From Desulfobacterales bacterium (lineage in GTDB: Bacteria; Desulfobacterota; Desulfobacteria; Desulfobacterales; JAIPEE01), in NCBI GenBank assembly GCA_021737275.1, contig JAIPEE010000034.1, forward strand, positions 1-42,613: a DNA stretch of 42,613 bases, in the 5' to 3' direction. Of this stretch, positions 28,089 to 37,698 are shown one piece after another (position 1 is the stretch's first letter; every line of letters begins with the position of its first letter). The notes under the pieces are model-generated. The model worked only from the letters and a program-made list of their open reading frames with translations. It had not been told where the DNA came from and did not search any database. The translations under genes and the position numbers were made by a program.

Positions 28089-28511
28089 CTATTTCTGTTC
28101 CGGCGGGTATGCGTCATATGTCGGCAGTTTTAACGGATCTTTATACCATCCGGCTCTAGATGCCCAGAAAATATTGCAGTCCGGTTTCACATCCGGTTCT
28201 TCATCCAGCGTACCGGCCGGTATAATCATATGTTTCTCAGGATGATATTCATAAGGCACAGATGAACCACAAATCTTACAGAAGCAATTTGAAAATGTTT
28301 CGTCTTCATCAATATCATATCTGACCAGAAGGTCTTCACCTGATATCCAGTCAAATTGATCTGACGGAAGATACAGGCTCGACACATGCGCACTTCCGGT
28401 AATTTTTCGGCATCGTGAACAGTGACATAAATAAAATTCATAATTCTTGATTTCCGCTTCATAACTAACTTGCCCGCAGAGACAACTTCCTTTACATTTT
28501 TTAGAACTCAT
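28089..28511 (-). CDS. GFA (CENP-V) family zinc protein
   Basis: A 140-residue protein of the GFA/CENP-V family. The zinc ligands are visible as CLCG (about residues 10-13), CHCSRC (about 29-34) and CKIC (about 77-80), with the conserved GS after each. The family was named for glutathione-dependent formaldehyde activation, a role now doubted, so no specific reaction is claimed. GGAGG precedes the ATG. It follows the ankyrin lipoprotein gene by 39 bp on the same strand, suggesting one transcript, and is convergent with the diguanylate cyclase gene. Confidence 0.88.
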   Translation of the reverse strand: MSSKKCKGSCLCGQVSYEAEIKNYEFYLCHCSRCRKITGSAHVSSLYLPSDQFDWISGEDLLVRYDIDEDETFSNCFCKICGSSVPYEYHPEKHMIIPAGTLDEEPDVKPDCNIFWASRAGWYKDPLKLPTYDAYPPEQK

Positions 28512-28550
28512 CTTTTTTCCTCCGATTAAAAAACCTCTTCTACTATTAAC

Positions 28551-29435
28551 TCATTTAACATCACCTGAACCGTCAAGCATTGAAATAATCTCTGGCGATA
28601 TTTTTAACGACTGCCCGTATGCCGGCGCTGTCATACCTTCCTTGTTTTTAAGCTGAGCATCTGCACCAAGATCAAGCATTAACCGGACAAGCTGTGGCCG
28701 ATCATTAACAACAGCCATCATGAGCACGGTATAACCATATTTATCCATGCTGTCCACATCGGCACCGGCGTTGATGAGCTGCCTGATAATACGCTCAGCT
28801 TTTGTACGATCATCACTTTCAATATAAAGTTGTGCCGCCATATGGAGGGGTGTCTCTTTTCCCCCTTTTTCTGCTATCATATTAACGTCCGCACCATGAT
28901 TAATCAAAACTTTAATAATACCTTCCGCCTCAGGCTGAAATATAGCATGATGAATGGCCGCCTTACCGTAATCATTTTTAAGGTTTGGGTCTGCATCATA
29001 GTCGAGCAATAGTAAAACAATCTCCGCAGTTTCTGCCGCTTCCAGTGGTAACACGCCTGTTTCAGATGGTTTTTTGTTAGGGTCCGCCCCACTTTCAAGT
29101 AACTCATGTACATGCTGTGAGTCTCTGTTGCCAATTGCCTGAAAAAGTGAAAGTTCCAGGCTGGGCCTGATATCTTCAGGATATATGATCTCAATATCCG
29201 GCATGCTCTCTCGTTGATTAAAAATTGGATCGGTTGTACCAAAAACTGCAGCATCAGGTGACTTGTATTTTTCGGTGAGTACCTGTTCCGGAGTCAATAT
29301 AATTACGTTCTGAGAATCTTCTGCAATCGGGGCTGCTTCCATTGGAAGCATATCACCCTTTTCACTCTCCCCGCATGCCGGTAAAACAAGGACAATAGAT
29401 ACAATTACAACCATACTGATTCGATTGAAAAACAT
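28551..29435 (-). CDS. Ankyrin-repeat lipoprotein
   Basis: A 294-residue predicted lipoprotein. The signal ends in the lipobox LPAC with Cys21, and Gly at +2 does not signal inner-membrane retention, so outer-membrane anchoring is likely. After a low-complexity linker (about 22-90), some five ankyrin repeats fill residues 95-285, with repeated LLxxGADPNxKxxxGxxxLxxA patterns. Periplasmic ankyrin proteins usually serve as protein-binding scaffolds; no partner is evident. It precedes the GFA gene by 39 bp. Confidence 0.85.
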   Translation of the reverse strand: MFFNRISMVVIVSIVLVLPACGESEKGDMLPMEAAPIAEDSQNVIILTPEQVLTEKYKSPDAAVFGTTDPIFNQRESMPDIEIIYPEDIRPSLELSLFQAIGNRDSQHVHELLESGADPNKKPSETGVLPLEAAETAEIVLLLLDYDADPNLKNDYGKAAIHHAIFQPEAEGIIKVLINHGADVNMIAEKGGKETPLHMAAQLYIESDDRTKAERIIRQLINAGADVDSMDKYGYTVLMMAVVNDRPQLVRLMLDLGADAQLKNKEGMTAPAYGQSLKISPEIISMLDGSGDVK

Positions 29436-29645
29436 ATAAAATATCTCCAGGCTTCATTATTTTATTAATTCAGACTGATGCTGAAATTTGTATTTTAAAA
29501 CATACATAATTTCAAGCATTGCAACAACAGATAACAGGGCATCATCATGTTCCTGATGCGGATTTTTTTATTGCACTACGACCTTTCATATATTATTAAC
29601 GCCCCTCACCTGAAAATTGCGGATGCTATACAGGAGTTTCGAAAA

Positions 29646-32465
29646 ATGGAAAAATTCATTAACGGACAACGCTGGATCAGTGAAATGGAACCGGAGCTCG
29701 GTCTTGGCACCATTACCGATACAGAATACAGAAGTGTTCATGTCCGTTTTTATGGAAGTGGTTGTGAACGTCGATATGCAATAACATCCGCACCTTTAAA
29801 AAGAGTCCGTTTCAAAGCCGGAGATGTTATAAGTTCACGTGATAACATCAAAATAAGTGTTGAAAAATTTATTGAAGCTGAAGGTCTGATTTCCTATTAT
29901 GGTGATGGTCATGAAATTCATGAGCAAGATCTCAGTGACACCATCAGTTTTTCAACACCCGGAGATCGGCTGACGAACGGCCTGGTAGATTCAAACAGCC
30001 TGTTCAATCTCCGGTGTGACACACTCACTTTCCAGGCAAAAATACGAGAATCTGCCGTTCGTGGCTTTTCAGGTGGCCGTGTTGATCTGATACCCCATCA
30101 GTTTTACCTTGCCGGTGAAATAGCATCCAGACACATTCCCCGTGTTCTTCTTTCTGATGAAGTCGGGCTTGGAAAGACCATTGAAGCCTGTCTGGTTCTA
30201 CACCGTCTTTTGATATGTGAAAGAATAAGCCGAATTCTCATTATTGTTCCAAACTCTCTTGTTCACCAGTGGTTTGTGGAACTTTACAGACGTTTCAACC
30301 TTGTTTTTCGGATATTTGATGAGGAACTCTGTTTGTCTGCCGAGCAGCAGGAACCCGGCATCAATCCATTTATGGATTATCAGCTGGGCATCTGCAGTAT
30401 TGATTTTTTAAATAATGATAAGCGAAAAGCCCAGACTATTGAGGTGGGTTGGGATATGCTGATTGTTGATGAAGCCCATCATATTATTGAAGAGAGCCCT
30501 GAATATCTTTTTCTGGAAGACCTGGGGCAAAACACACGAGGTCTGATGCTTTTAACGGCGACACCCGATCAGCTTGGCGAACGCAGTCACTTTGCCCATC
30601 TTCGGCTTCTTGATCCGGCCCGTTATTATGATTTTGAGGATTTTCAGAAAAGCGCCGAAGATTATCATAAAACCGCTGAAATTATTGACAGAATTATCAA
30701 TAAACGAATTAATGGTGAAGAGGTTGAGTCATCTGCAATACGGCTGGGTTATAAATCAAATGAAAATATTGTCCGTTTTAAAGACTTGATTAATGGAGGT
30801 GTTGACGATCAAAAACAGCTCATTGATGAGATTCTCGACCGGCACGGTGCAGGACGCATTATATTCCGGAATACTCGTGCGGCCATCAAAGGCTTTCCAA
30901 AACGTTTTGTAAAGTTATATCCTCTTAATGGAAGCGATAAAGATATCCACCAGGCAAACCTGGAATTAAATGCTGAAATCAATGGAAAGAATGAAAAAAC
31001 TTGTAATTATACTGATGACCCCCGAATATCATTTCTTGTTGATCTTCTTAAGCGTCACAAAAAAGAGAAGGTTCTGCTTATTTGCAGATCATTAAAGCGG
31101 TCTGCGGCAATTGAAACAGCCATAAAAAAGTTAATAAATATTAAGATTGCACTTTTTAATGAAAAAATGACGCTGATTCAGCGAGACAGAAGCGCTGCAT
31201 GGTTTTCAGAAAAAAATGGCGCACAGATTATGATCTGTTCCGAGATAGGAAGTGAGGGGCGAAATTTTCAGTTTGCCCATCACCTGGTCCTGTTTGATCT
31301 CCCGTTGAATCCGGAACTACTTGAGCAGCGGATCGGCAGGCTCGACAGAATCGGTCAGACCAGTGATATAATCATTCATGTACCTTATATACGGAATAGT
31401 GCTTGGGAAATTCTGATAACTTGGCATCAGGCTGGTCTTGATATTTTTGAGCATAATGTAAATGGCGCTCATCATATTTTTAAAAAATTTGGACCGGATG
31501 TTATAAAACTGATCAGAAAACAGATCAACGAAACTGAACTTCCGAAATCCGCATTGAGCAATCTTATTAAAAAAACGGTCAACTTTAGAATAGAACTGGC
31601 CAAAAAACTCGAAAGCGGCCGGGACCGTCTGCTTGAACTCAACTCTTTCAGACCTGAAAAAGCCAAACAGCTTACGGATGAAATTGAACGCAATGATGAA
31701 ACCAGGGACCTGGATAACCTCATGCTCAGGATATTTGAACAATACGGTATCATGACTGACCCAATGGGTAAACGCACCTGGCGATTAAAATTCAGCGATC
31801 TGGTCAGCCCTGAATTTCCGGTTCCGACGATACGGAAAAACGGTATGGTTGTTACCTTTGACAGAAAGACCGCGCTGAGCAGGGAAGAAATTGATTTTAT
31901 CAGCCGGGACAATCCCATGGTGACAGGATCAATGGAACTGCTGCTGGGTACGGAAAAGGGTAATTCTACCTTAGCCATATGGCATGATGCCGATAAGCCC
32001 GGAATATTATTAGAAACTTTTTTTGTTCCGGAATGTATAGCGCTTCCTGAACTTCAGATAGACCGTTTTCTATCGGCCTCACCGGTTCGCATTGTTGTAA
32101 ATAATGCCGGAGAAGATGTCAGCACCGAATATCCCTTTGAACTGTTTGAAAAAAACCTTGAAGATCTTTCCGGATCATGGCTTTCGGAAAACCCTGAGAT
32201 ACCAAACAAGCTTCTGCCTGAAATGTTTAATAAAGCCGGTAATATTGCTGAAAAGATACTACCCCGCATCATCAAGTCAGGTGTTTTAAAAATGGAATCC
32301 GTTATGGAAACTGAAATCCGGCGTTTAAAAGAGTTAAGAAAGGTTAATCCGGAAATAAGAGAAGAAGAGATTGACTTCATGGCATTTGAAATGGGCGCTA
32401 TCAGAAAATATATGGAAACGACACGCTTCAGGCTGGATGCAGCCAGAGCTATATATATGTTATAA
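29646..32465 (+). CDS. rapA: RapA-like SNF2-family ATPase
   Basis: A 939-residue protein similar in plan to RapA, the RNA polymerase-associated ATPase that helps recycle stalled polymerase. The N-terminal start MEKFINGQRWISEMEPELGLG matches RapA's first Tudor-like domain. Helicase motifs follow: DEVGLGKT at 171-178 (Walker A), DEAH at 275-278, LLTATP, and the QRIGRLDRIGQ motif VI. A long helical C-terminal region follows, without recognisable enzymatic motifs. The frame is open to 29547, but a CAGGAG nine bases before the ATG at 29646 and the family alignment fix the start. It is monocistronic and convergent with yhbY. Confidence 0.88.
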   Translation: MEKFINGQRWISEMEPELGLGTITDTEYRSVHVRFYGSGCERRYAITSAPLKRVRFKAGDVISSRDNIKISVEKFIEAEGLISYYGDGHEIHEQDLSDTISFSTPGDRLTNGLVDSNSLFNLRCDTLTFQAKIRESAVRGFSGGRVDLIPHQFYLAGEIASRHIPRVLLSDEVGLGKTIEACLVLHRLLICERISRILIIVPNSLVHQWFVELYRRFNLVFRIFDEELCLSAEQQEPGINPFMDYQLGICSIDFLNNDKRKAQTIEVGWDMLIVDEAHHIIEESPEYLFLEDLGQNTRGLMLLTATPDQLGERSHFAHLRLLDPARYYDFEDFQKSAEDYHKTAEIIDRIINKRINGEEVESSAIRLGYKSNENIVRFKDLINGGVDDQKQLIDEILDRHGAGRIIFRNTRAAIKGFPKRFVKLYPLNGSDKDIHQANLELNAEINGKNEKTCNYTDDPRISFLVDLLKRHKKEKVLLICRSLKRSAAIETAIKKLINIKIALFNEKMTLIQRDRSAAWFSEKNGAQIMICSEIGSEGRNFQFAHHLVLFDLPLNPELLEQRIGRLDRIGQTSDIIIHVPYIRNSAWEILITWHQAGLDIFEHNVNGAHHIFKKFGPDVIKLIRKQINETELPKSALSNLIKKTVNFRIELAKKLESGRDRLLELNSFRPEKAKQLTDEIERNDETRDLDNLMLRIFEQYGIMTDPMGKRTWRLKFSDLVSPEFPVPTIRKNGMVVTFDRKTALSREEIDFISRDNPMVTGSMELLLGTEKGNSTLAIWHDADKPGILLETFFVPECIALPELQIDRFLSASPVRIVVNNAGEDVSTEYPFELFEKNLEDLSGSWLSENPEIPNKLLPEMFNKAGNIAEKILPRIIKSGVLKMESVMETEIRRLKELRKVNPEIREEEIDFMAFEMGAIRKYMETTRFRLDAARAIYML

Positions 32466-32471
32466 AAATTT

Positions 32472-32538
32472 ATCCCGGTCAGGAGCTGCAAGGTAATCAT
32501 GATCCGGGATTGTTGTGCCGCAGAGAATGCCTGTGCGG
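32472..32538. terminator. Hairpins between convergent rapA and yhbY
   Basis: Two inverted repeats lie in the 92-bp gap: ATCCCGG (32472-32478) with CCGGGAT (32504-32510), and CCGCA (32518-32522) with TGCGG (32534-32538). Their place between facing genes suggests a shared terminator, but neither has a T-run after it. Confidence 0.3.
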
Positions 32539-32557
32539 AACCTGTAACATATTAAAC

Positions 32558-32869
32558 TTATTTAGAGGGAATGCTGATCTTTCTTTTTTCCGGATCCTTT
32601 TGCTGACGATAAAAGATAACCATGTGACCGATCATCCCTACCATCTCGGCGCCGGTCTCTTTCTCAACCACCCCGGCCAGTTCCTGTTTCTGCGCTTTCT
32701 CCTTGAACTCAATAAATTTAACTTTGATAAGTTCATGGGTATCCAGCGCCTCATCAAGTGCCTTGATTACCGTAGGCGAAACAGCATTCTGACCGATAAA
32801 AACCTGGGGCTTTACACTATGAACAAGTCCCCTCAAATATTTTTTCTGAAAACCTTTCAGTTTTTCCAC
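32558..32869 (-). CDS. yhbY: YhbY-family (CRM domain) ribosome assembly RNA-binding protein
   Basis: A 103-residue protein that is essentially one CRM/YhbY domain. It contains KKYLRGLVH near the start and VFIGQNAVSP, LIKVKFIE and GHMVIFYR in the usual order. YhbY binds pre-50S ribosomal particles. The longest frame begins with a TTG at 32896, but a GGAGG five bases before a GTG at 32867-32869 fits both spacing and family length. It is convergent with rapA. Confidence 0.9.
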   Translation of the reverse strand: MEKLKGFQKKYLRGLVHSVKPQVFIGQNAVSPTVIKALDEALDTHELIKVKFIEFKEKAQKQELAGVVEKETGAEMVGMIGHMVIFYRQQKDPEKRKISIPSK

Positions 32870-32965
32870 GTTTACCTCCGCTTCAGAATTCTGCAATATA
32901 ATATTTAAAATATCTTCTACGCTATGTTTATAGCATGAGTCAAATTAAAGGCGCACCGATAATAG

Positions 32966-35900
32966 TTATTCACTGATTGGGTTACCAGGCTCACCGGTTC
33001 CTTTTTGGGAAGGTAACATACAAACCTGATTTTTACCTGAATGTTTTGCCTGATACAAAGCCTTGTCTGCACAACCGATTACTGTCTCCAGACAATCACC
33101 ATAATCGGGATACGCTGACAATCCAAGGCTCATGGTTATTCGAACATCCAACTCATCAAGGTGTCCTTTGAACCGTTTCATTTCAATTGCTGAACGTATT
33201 CGTTCAGCAGTCATATATCCGTTCCGGATATTTGTGTTGGGCAGCATTACGAGAAACTCTTCCCCGCCATACCGGGCAGCCATGTCAATTTTTTCACGGA
33301 TATTATAAGTAATTATAGTTGAAATTTCTTTCAGTAGCTCATCACCCCTGGGGTGTCCATAGGCATCATTATAATGTTTAAAATTATCAATATCCATCAT
33401 AATGATTGAGAGTGGCATTTTGTATCTCAATGATTTGACCAACTCTTCATTCAGCCTTTTGTCCATATATCTGCGATTATATAAACCGGTTAATCCATCT
33501 ATGGTTGCCTGGTGAGAAAGTTTTTCATAAAGTCTGGCCATTTCAATAGAACTGCCTGCTTTCTCGATAAAAAGTTCTAACAGGCGAACAGAGTCTTTGG
33601 TTGGACGCTGTTTATCAACCGGGTCATAAGCCTCTATGTAGCCGAGAAGTTGGCCTTTTCGACCCATCATCGGAACCAGCAGCATATCTCCGGTCTGCCA
33701 TTCACCGGCTTCACGCGGGCCAAGTTCATCACAGATAAAACATGCATGTTCTGCATCCGACCACCGGTGCAGGTTATGATCAACAAAATATGAATTTGAA
33801 ATCATTTCAGCATCTGAAATCAGACTTTCGAGTACTGAAACGGATTCGATTCCCTTCCGATTATTATTATCAAGCATGTTTTCACCTTGAATTACAGACA
33901 GCCTGAATTTTTTATTTTCAGCATCATACATATAGGCAAGCCATGCCCTGTATCCTAGCGCAGTTGCCATTGCCTGCCCCATAAGCTTCAGCAGTTCCTC
34001 TTCTTCCATGACACTTTGAAGCTGTCCGGAAACTTCAATCAGTGAGTTCAATTTTTTGTTAATATTTGCATATTTTATTTTTTCGGCCTTTTCCCGCTTA
34101 AAGGTCCGGGCATTTTGAATAGCGACCGCTCCCTGTGCGGCAATCATCCTGGCCAGTTGAATATCATTTTCACTGAACCGGCGAACTGTTTGCACTTCAA
34201 CCAGACGCACCAGACCCACAACCTGTTTATTGTATATCATCGGCATATTCAGGGCTGACTTTTCCCCCCACTCGCTCATGCCCGATCGGATTTCATCATC
34301 TAAATCAGGATTATCAATATATGAAATAACGGGTATCATTTTTTTCAAGCACCCATCATAACCCGGAAGCTCTCCGGCAGGAATGGTTCCATCCCATTCA
34401 TTTTCATAAGGGCTCTCATCGGAATCGGCTGCCAATATTAACATCTGATTCGACATATTATAATAATATATCTCCGCAGAAAATGTATTTAAAGCGGAGC
34501 TCAACTGTTCAGCCAGTGTTTTTAAAACAATATCGATATCTACCGTAGACGTAACGACCTCTACTGCCTTGAGAATGGTTTCAAGATCTTCACTACGCTG
34601 CCTTGACTCTTTAAACAACCGGGCATTATGAATGGCAACAGCAACCTGTTCACCAATGGCAATACCGATCTGAATATCTTTTGCAGTGAAACGCCGCTTA
34701 TACCTGTTTTCAATAATATCTATAATGCCGACAACCTGATCCTGATGAAAAATCGGAAGAGACATCAACGCTTTTTCATTAAATTCAGCCCTCCTTTCAA
34801 TATTTTCACGGGAAAGATCCGGATCATCCATATAAATGGTAACCGGATCACCATTTTGTATACAGGTATCCAGACCGGGCCATTCCGAAACTTTATATCT
34901 TTTCCCTATCCAGTCTTCACTCTTAATATTCAAATCGGGGTGAATATAGCTTGAAAGAAATTCTATCTCATCTTCTTTTTTATGATAACCATAAAAATCC
35001 ACAATGCTTACATCCAGCGCCTTTGCCATCTGCCCGGTAACAATTGATAATGCATCTGAAAGGTCCAGGGTCGTTGCAATAGTTTTCGCTGTATCCAGAA
35101 ACAGCTTAAGTTCCCTGTTTGAGGCCTCCTGTTTTGATAGTATCTGAATATTGTTAAATGCAATGGCTACTTTATGTGCGATGATTTCTGCAAGATGCTC
35201 ATCTTCTTCCGTAAACCGGCGAGCTTGATTATCATCCATGATAGTCAGCAAACCAACCGGATTATCTTCATAAATGACCGGCACATAAAGGGAAGCGCTT
35301 ATATTGTTTGCTGTCATCAATTTACGTTCAAACTCACTCATAGTCAGATCGTCAGCATAAGCACAAAAAGTTTTATGCGCCATAGTTGCTTCGGTAACAC
35401 CCTTTTGATTCGCAAGATAAAATTGTTTACCAACCCTGGAGTGAAAACCAAATTCATCCGACACATTATAATATGCGGAAACGGTAAATGCTTCCTGGTC
35501 GGGTAGTTTTGTACTTACTTCACATGAAGCAGCATGAAAGGTATTGGCAATATGTCCAACCAGTCGTTGCAGAAAATCTTCTTTTTCAATCTGGTTAGCC
35601 AGATTGCCAATTGACTCATTCAAAAATTCCAAATCAACATTTTGACGCTGCATCTCTTCAACTATCCGGGCATTATGAACGGCAAAGGCAATCTGGTCAC
35701 ATAAGTCTTTAACAAACGCCATGTCATCGTCACTGAGCTGCCGGTCAGGAAGGTTATCATAAAGCTCAACAACACCAATGGCTTTGTTATTCACTATCAG
35801 GGGAACCATGAGCAGGTTTTTGGTGTCAAAAGTATTCAGCATTACCTTTTCATCAGGATCAATATTTTCATCTGATTCATTGATTTTCACTGTGGCATGT

Positions 35901-36184
35901 TCGTTTATGACTTTTGCACTGGATGGATATTCGGACAGATAGTATGACGCTTCCTCATTTGCTTCACTACCATCAGAATTATATTCTGCAAACAGGTAAA
36001 GAAGCTTTGATCTTTCATTATATAATAAAATGGAAATCGTGGTGCATGACATTACTTCAAGAAATTCTTTGCACGCCCTCTTTATAATAACCTCCGATGA
36101 CAAATCAGTTGATAAATCTTTTTTATTGGTCAGGTTATTATCCGCTAATTTTTTTTTATAAATATCGAAGCTCTTTTTAACCAT
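32966..36184 (-). CDS. Cytosolic five-GAF diguanylate cyclase
   Basis: A 1072-residue protein with five tandem GAF domains (roughly residues 20-170, 190-345, 365-520, 535-690 and 705-880) and a C-terminal GGDEF domain. No membrane segment is visible, so it should sense cytoplasmic ligands or redox state. The cyclase signature GGEEF is at 973-977. The inhibitory site has EKID in place of RxxD, with the arginine shifted by one, so product inhibition may be lost. Several GAFs share the pattern ending in AxxIAxxxAVAIxNAR, which suggests internal duplication. It is monocistronic. Confidence 0.88.
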   Translation of the reverse strand: MVKKSFDIYKKKLADNNLTNKKDLSTDLSSEVIIKRACKEFLEVMSCTTISILLYNERSKLLYLFAEYNSDGSEANEEASYYLSEYPSSAKVINEHATVKINESDENIDPDEKVMLNTFDTKNLLMVPLIVNNKAIGVVELYDNLPDRQLSDDDMAFVKDLCDQIAFAVHNARIVEEMQRQNVDLEFLNESIGNLANQIEKEDFLQRLVGHIANTFHAASCEVSTKLPDQEAFTVSAYYNVSDEFGFHSRVGKQFYLANQKGVTEATMAHKTFCAYADDLTMSEFERKLMTANNISASLYVPVIYEDNPVGLLTIMDDNQARRFTEEDEHLAEIIAHKVAIAFNNIQILSKQEASNRELKLFLDTAKTIATTLDLSDALSIVTGQMAKALDVSIVDFYGYHKKEDEIEFLSSYIHPDLNIKSEDWIGKRYKVSEWPGLDTCIQNGDPVTIYMDDPDLSRENIERRAEFNEKALMSLPIFHQDQVVGIIDIIENRYKRRFTAKDIQIGIAIGEQVAVAIHNARLFKESRQRSEDLETILKAVEVVTSTVDIDIVLKTLAEQLSSALNTFSAEIYYYNMSNQMLILAADSDESPYENEWDGTIPAGELPGYDGCLKKMIPVISYIDNPDLDDEIRSGMSEWGEKSALNMPMIYNKQVVGLVRLVEVQTVRRFSENDIQLARMIAAQGAVAIQNARTFKREKAEKIKYANINKKLNSLIEVSGQLQSVMEEEELLKLMGQAMATALGYRAWLAYMYDAENKKFRLSVIQGENMLDNNNRKGIESVSVLESLISDAEMISNSYFVDHNLHRWSDAEHACFICDELGPREAGEWQTGDMLLVPMMGRKGQLLGYIEAYDPVDKQRPTKDSVRLLELFIEKAGSSIEMARLYEKLSHQATIDGLTGLYNRRYMDKRLNEELVKSLRYKMPLSIIMMDIDNFKHYNDAYGHPRGDELLKEISTIITYNIREKIDMAARYGGEEFLVMLPNTNIRNGYMTAERIRSAIEMKRFKGHLDELDVRITMSLGLSAYPDYGDCLETVIGCADKALYQAKHSGKNQVCMLPSQKGTGEPGNPISE

Positions 36185-36450
36185 TTAAAACTTTCTGACA
36201 ATCCATAGTAAAAAAGACGTACAAGTGACCTGAAAATTATAAATAATCTAAAAACGCAGATCACAGCATATTTTGGGTATTGGTATAATTTATTTATATA
36301 ATTTTATATTTTATTTCAAGTAGTTTAATAAAACCAGAATTAATAGAAGACCTTGCTGCATGACAAGCGGCTTTTCATTATCTCAATATTTTATCCGAAC
36401 TGCGATTTATATTATTTTTATTTTTCGGGCATGTGATAATCAGCGCCATC

Positions 36451-37137
36451 TCAGGCCTTCAAATCACGCTGTATCAAGATATAAAGGATTGCCAGAGAGA
36501 AAATAATCATAAAAATCGGGCTGAAAAACCACATCATCAGCGGAATTAAAAAATAATACCCTCTGATACCCATGGAGAAGTGTATCCCGGAAGTAAGGAA
36601 CATTTGGTCCAGATGGGATGTGGAATCTTTGCCCTCAATTTTATCAAGCTGGTCCTTCGGAATATTAAGAATAAAGGACATATAGTTGACCTCGCGGATA
36701 TGCGATGTGAAATTGAAAAAAGAATAAGATAAAATCAATACAATCAGCAAAAGTTTGAAAGCTTCTACGGACGGATCTGTTGTCCCTAATACATGGAGTG
36801 AATTCAGCTGTATTTCTGATGACCCCAGGGTATGCAACATACCAAGCGCCCCCATAATCAATATTACTGAAGTTGAAGCCATAAAAGATGCACTCATGAT
36901 CGTATTCCGCATGGTTTGCACAACTACAATGCTATTTTGATCACCGGTATGAATTTCTATCCAGGCCTTCCGATATTGCTGCAGCTTACCAAGAAAAAGT
37001 TTTTGGGGCCGGAACCTGAGCATCAACGCAAGAAAATATCGATATCCAAAAACGACCGAAAGGAAAATGATCAGAGCGATCCAATCAAAAAGTGTAAATT
37101 TAAAAAAAATATTTCCAAAAGTTGAAAATGCCGACAT
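36451..37137 (-). CDS. DUF599 family membrane protein
   Basis: A 228-residue protein with four to five hydrophobic segments. The central VVVQTMRNTIMSASFMASTSVILIMG segment (about residues 72-97), preceded by RKAWIEIH, is typical of the DUF599 family. Function is unknown. It lies 33 bp after the tetrahaem cytochrome gene and closes the same operon, so it may be the membrane component of that redox module; that is inference from position only. Confidence 0.8.
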   Translation of the reverse strand: MSAFSTFGNIFFKFTLFDWIALIIFLSVVFGYRYFLALMLRFRPQKLFLGKLQQYRKAWIEIHTGDQNSIVVVQTMRNTIMSASFMASTSVILIMGALGMLHTLGSSEIQLNSLHVLGTTDPSVEAFKLLLIVLILSYSFFNFTSHIREVNYMSFILNIPKDQLDKIEGKDSTSHLDQMFLTSGIHFSMGIRGYYFLIPLMMWFFSPIFMIIFSLAILYILIQRDLKA

Positions 37138-37170
37138 TATGGTCTCCAGATAATTATATGCTTTAAAAAA

Positions 37171-37629
37171 TTACGCCTGCTCTTTGATATGGCACTCCTT
37201 GCATCCCGTCGGACCGGTTGCAGGAAGTTTCGGTTTTAATATGGTTTTATCCTGCTCAATCTCTTCTCTTTTTATCCTGATCTCTTTATGGCACTCAATG
37301 CATGCTTTATGAAAAGCCGTTTTATAGTTTCTGAAGGCAGACGTTTCCTGTGATGTCTTGATAAGATCATGGCAGCCTGATGCCATACACCCGGTTACCT
37401 GGCTATACCCATCCCAAGTGTGATGGCACTTCTTACAATTGTAATCAAAGTGTCGGGAGTGGGGAAAAGATACTGATTTAGACCGTTTTGGCGTTACCCC
37501 GACCGGTGGTGAAATACTCAGGTCTCCCACAGGCACATAAATGCTGTCCATCTCTTTTGAAAAGGATATAGATGCCGCTGCAATCATAAGAACTATTATA
37601 GGCAGCAGGCTTACCTTGTTTTTAAACAT
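37171..37629 (-). CDS. Periplasmic tetrahaem cytochrome, class III (c3-like)
   Basis: A 152-residue protein with a signal peptide (about residues 1-24) and four haem-attachment motifs: CKKCH at 65-69, the extended CMASGCH at 81-87, CIECH at 110-114 and CKECH at 143-147. The FPHSRH segment (His57 and His60), His70 and His107 are positioned as distal ligands. This histidine and cysteine pattern, including one CxxxxCH, is that of cytochrome c3, the periplasmic electron carrier of sulfate reducers. GGAG precedes the ATG. It lies 69 bp after the multihaem/rhodanese gene and is a natural electron partner for it. Confidence 0.88.
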   Translation of the reverse strand: MFKNKVSLLPIIVLMIAAASISFSKEMDSIYVPVGDLSISPPVGVTPKRSKSVSFPHSRHFDYNCKKCHHTWDGYSQVTGCMASGCHDLIKTSQETSAFRNYKTAFHKACIECHKEIRIKREEIEQDKTILKPKLPATGPTGCKECHIKEQA

Positions 37630-37698
37630 GTGTGTCTCCCATCGGTGATTCGGTCGGTTTCTTGAATTAAACCGATAAAACTTTTATTAGGATATTTC

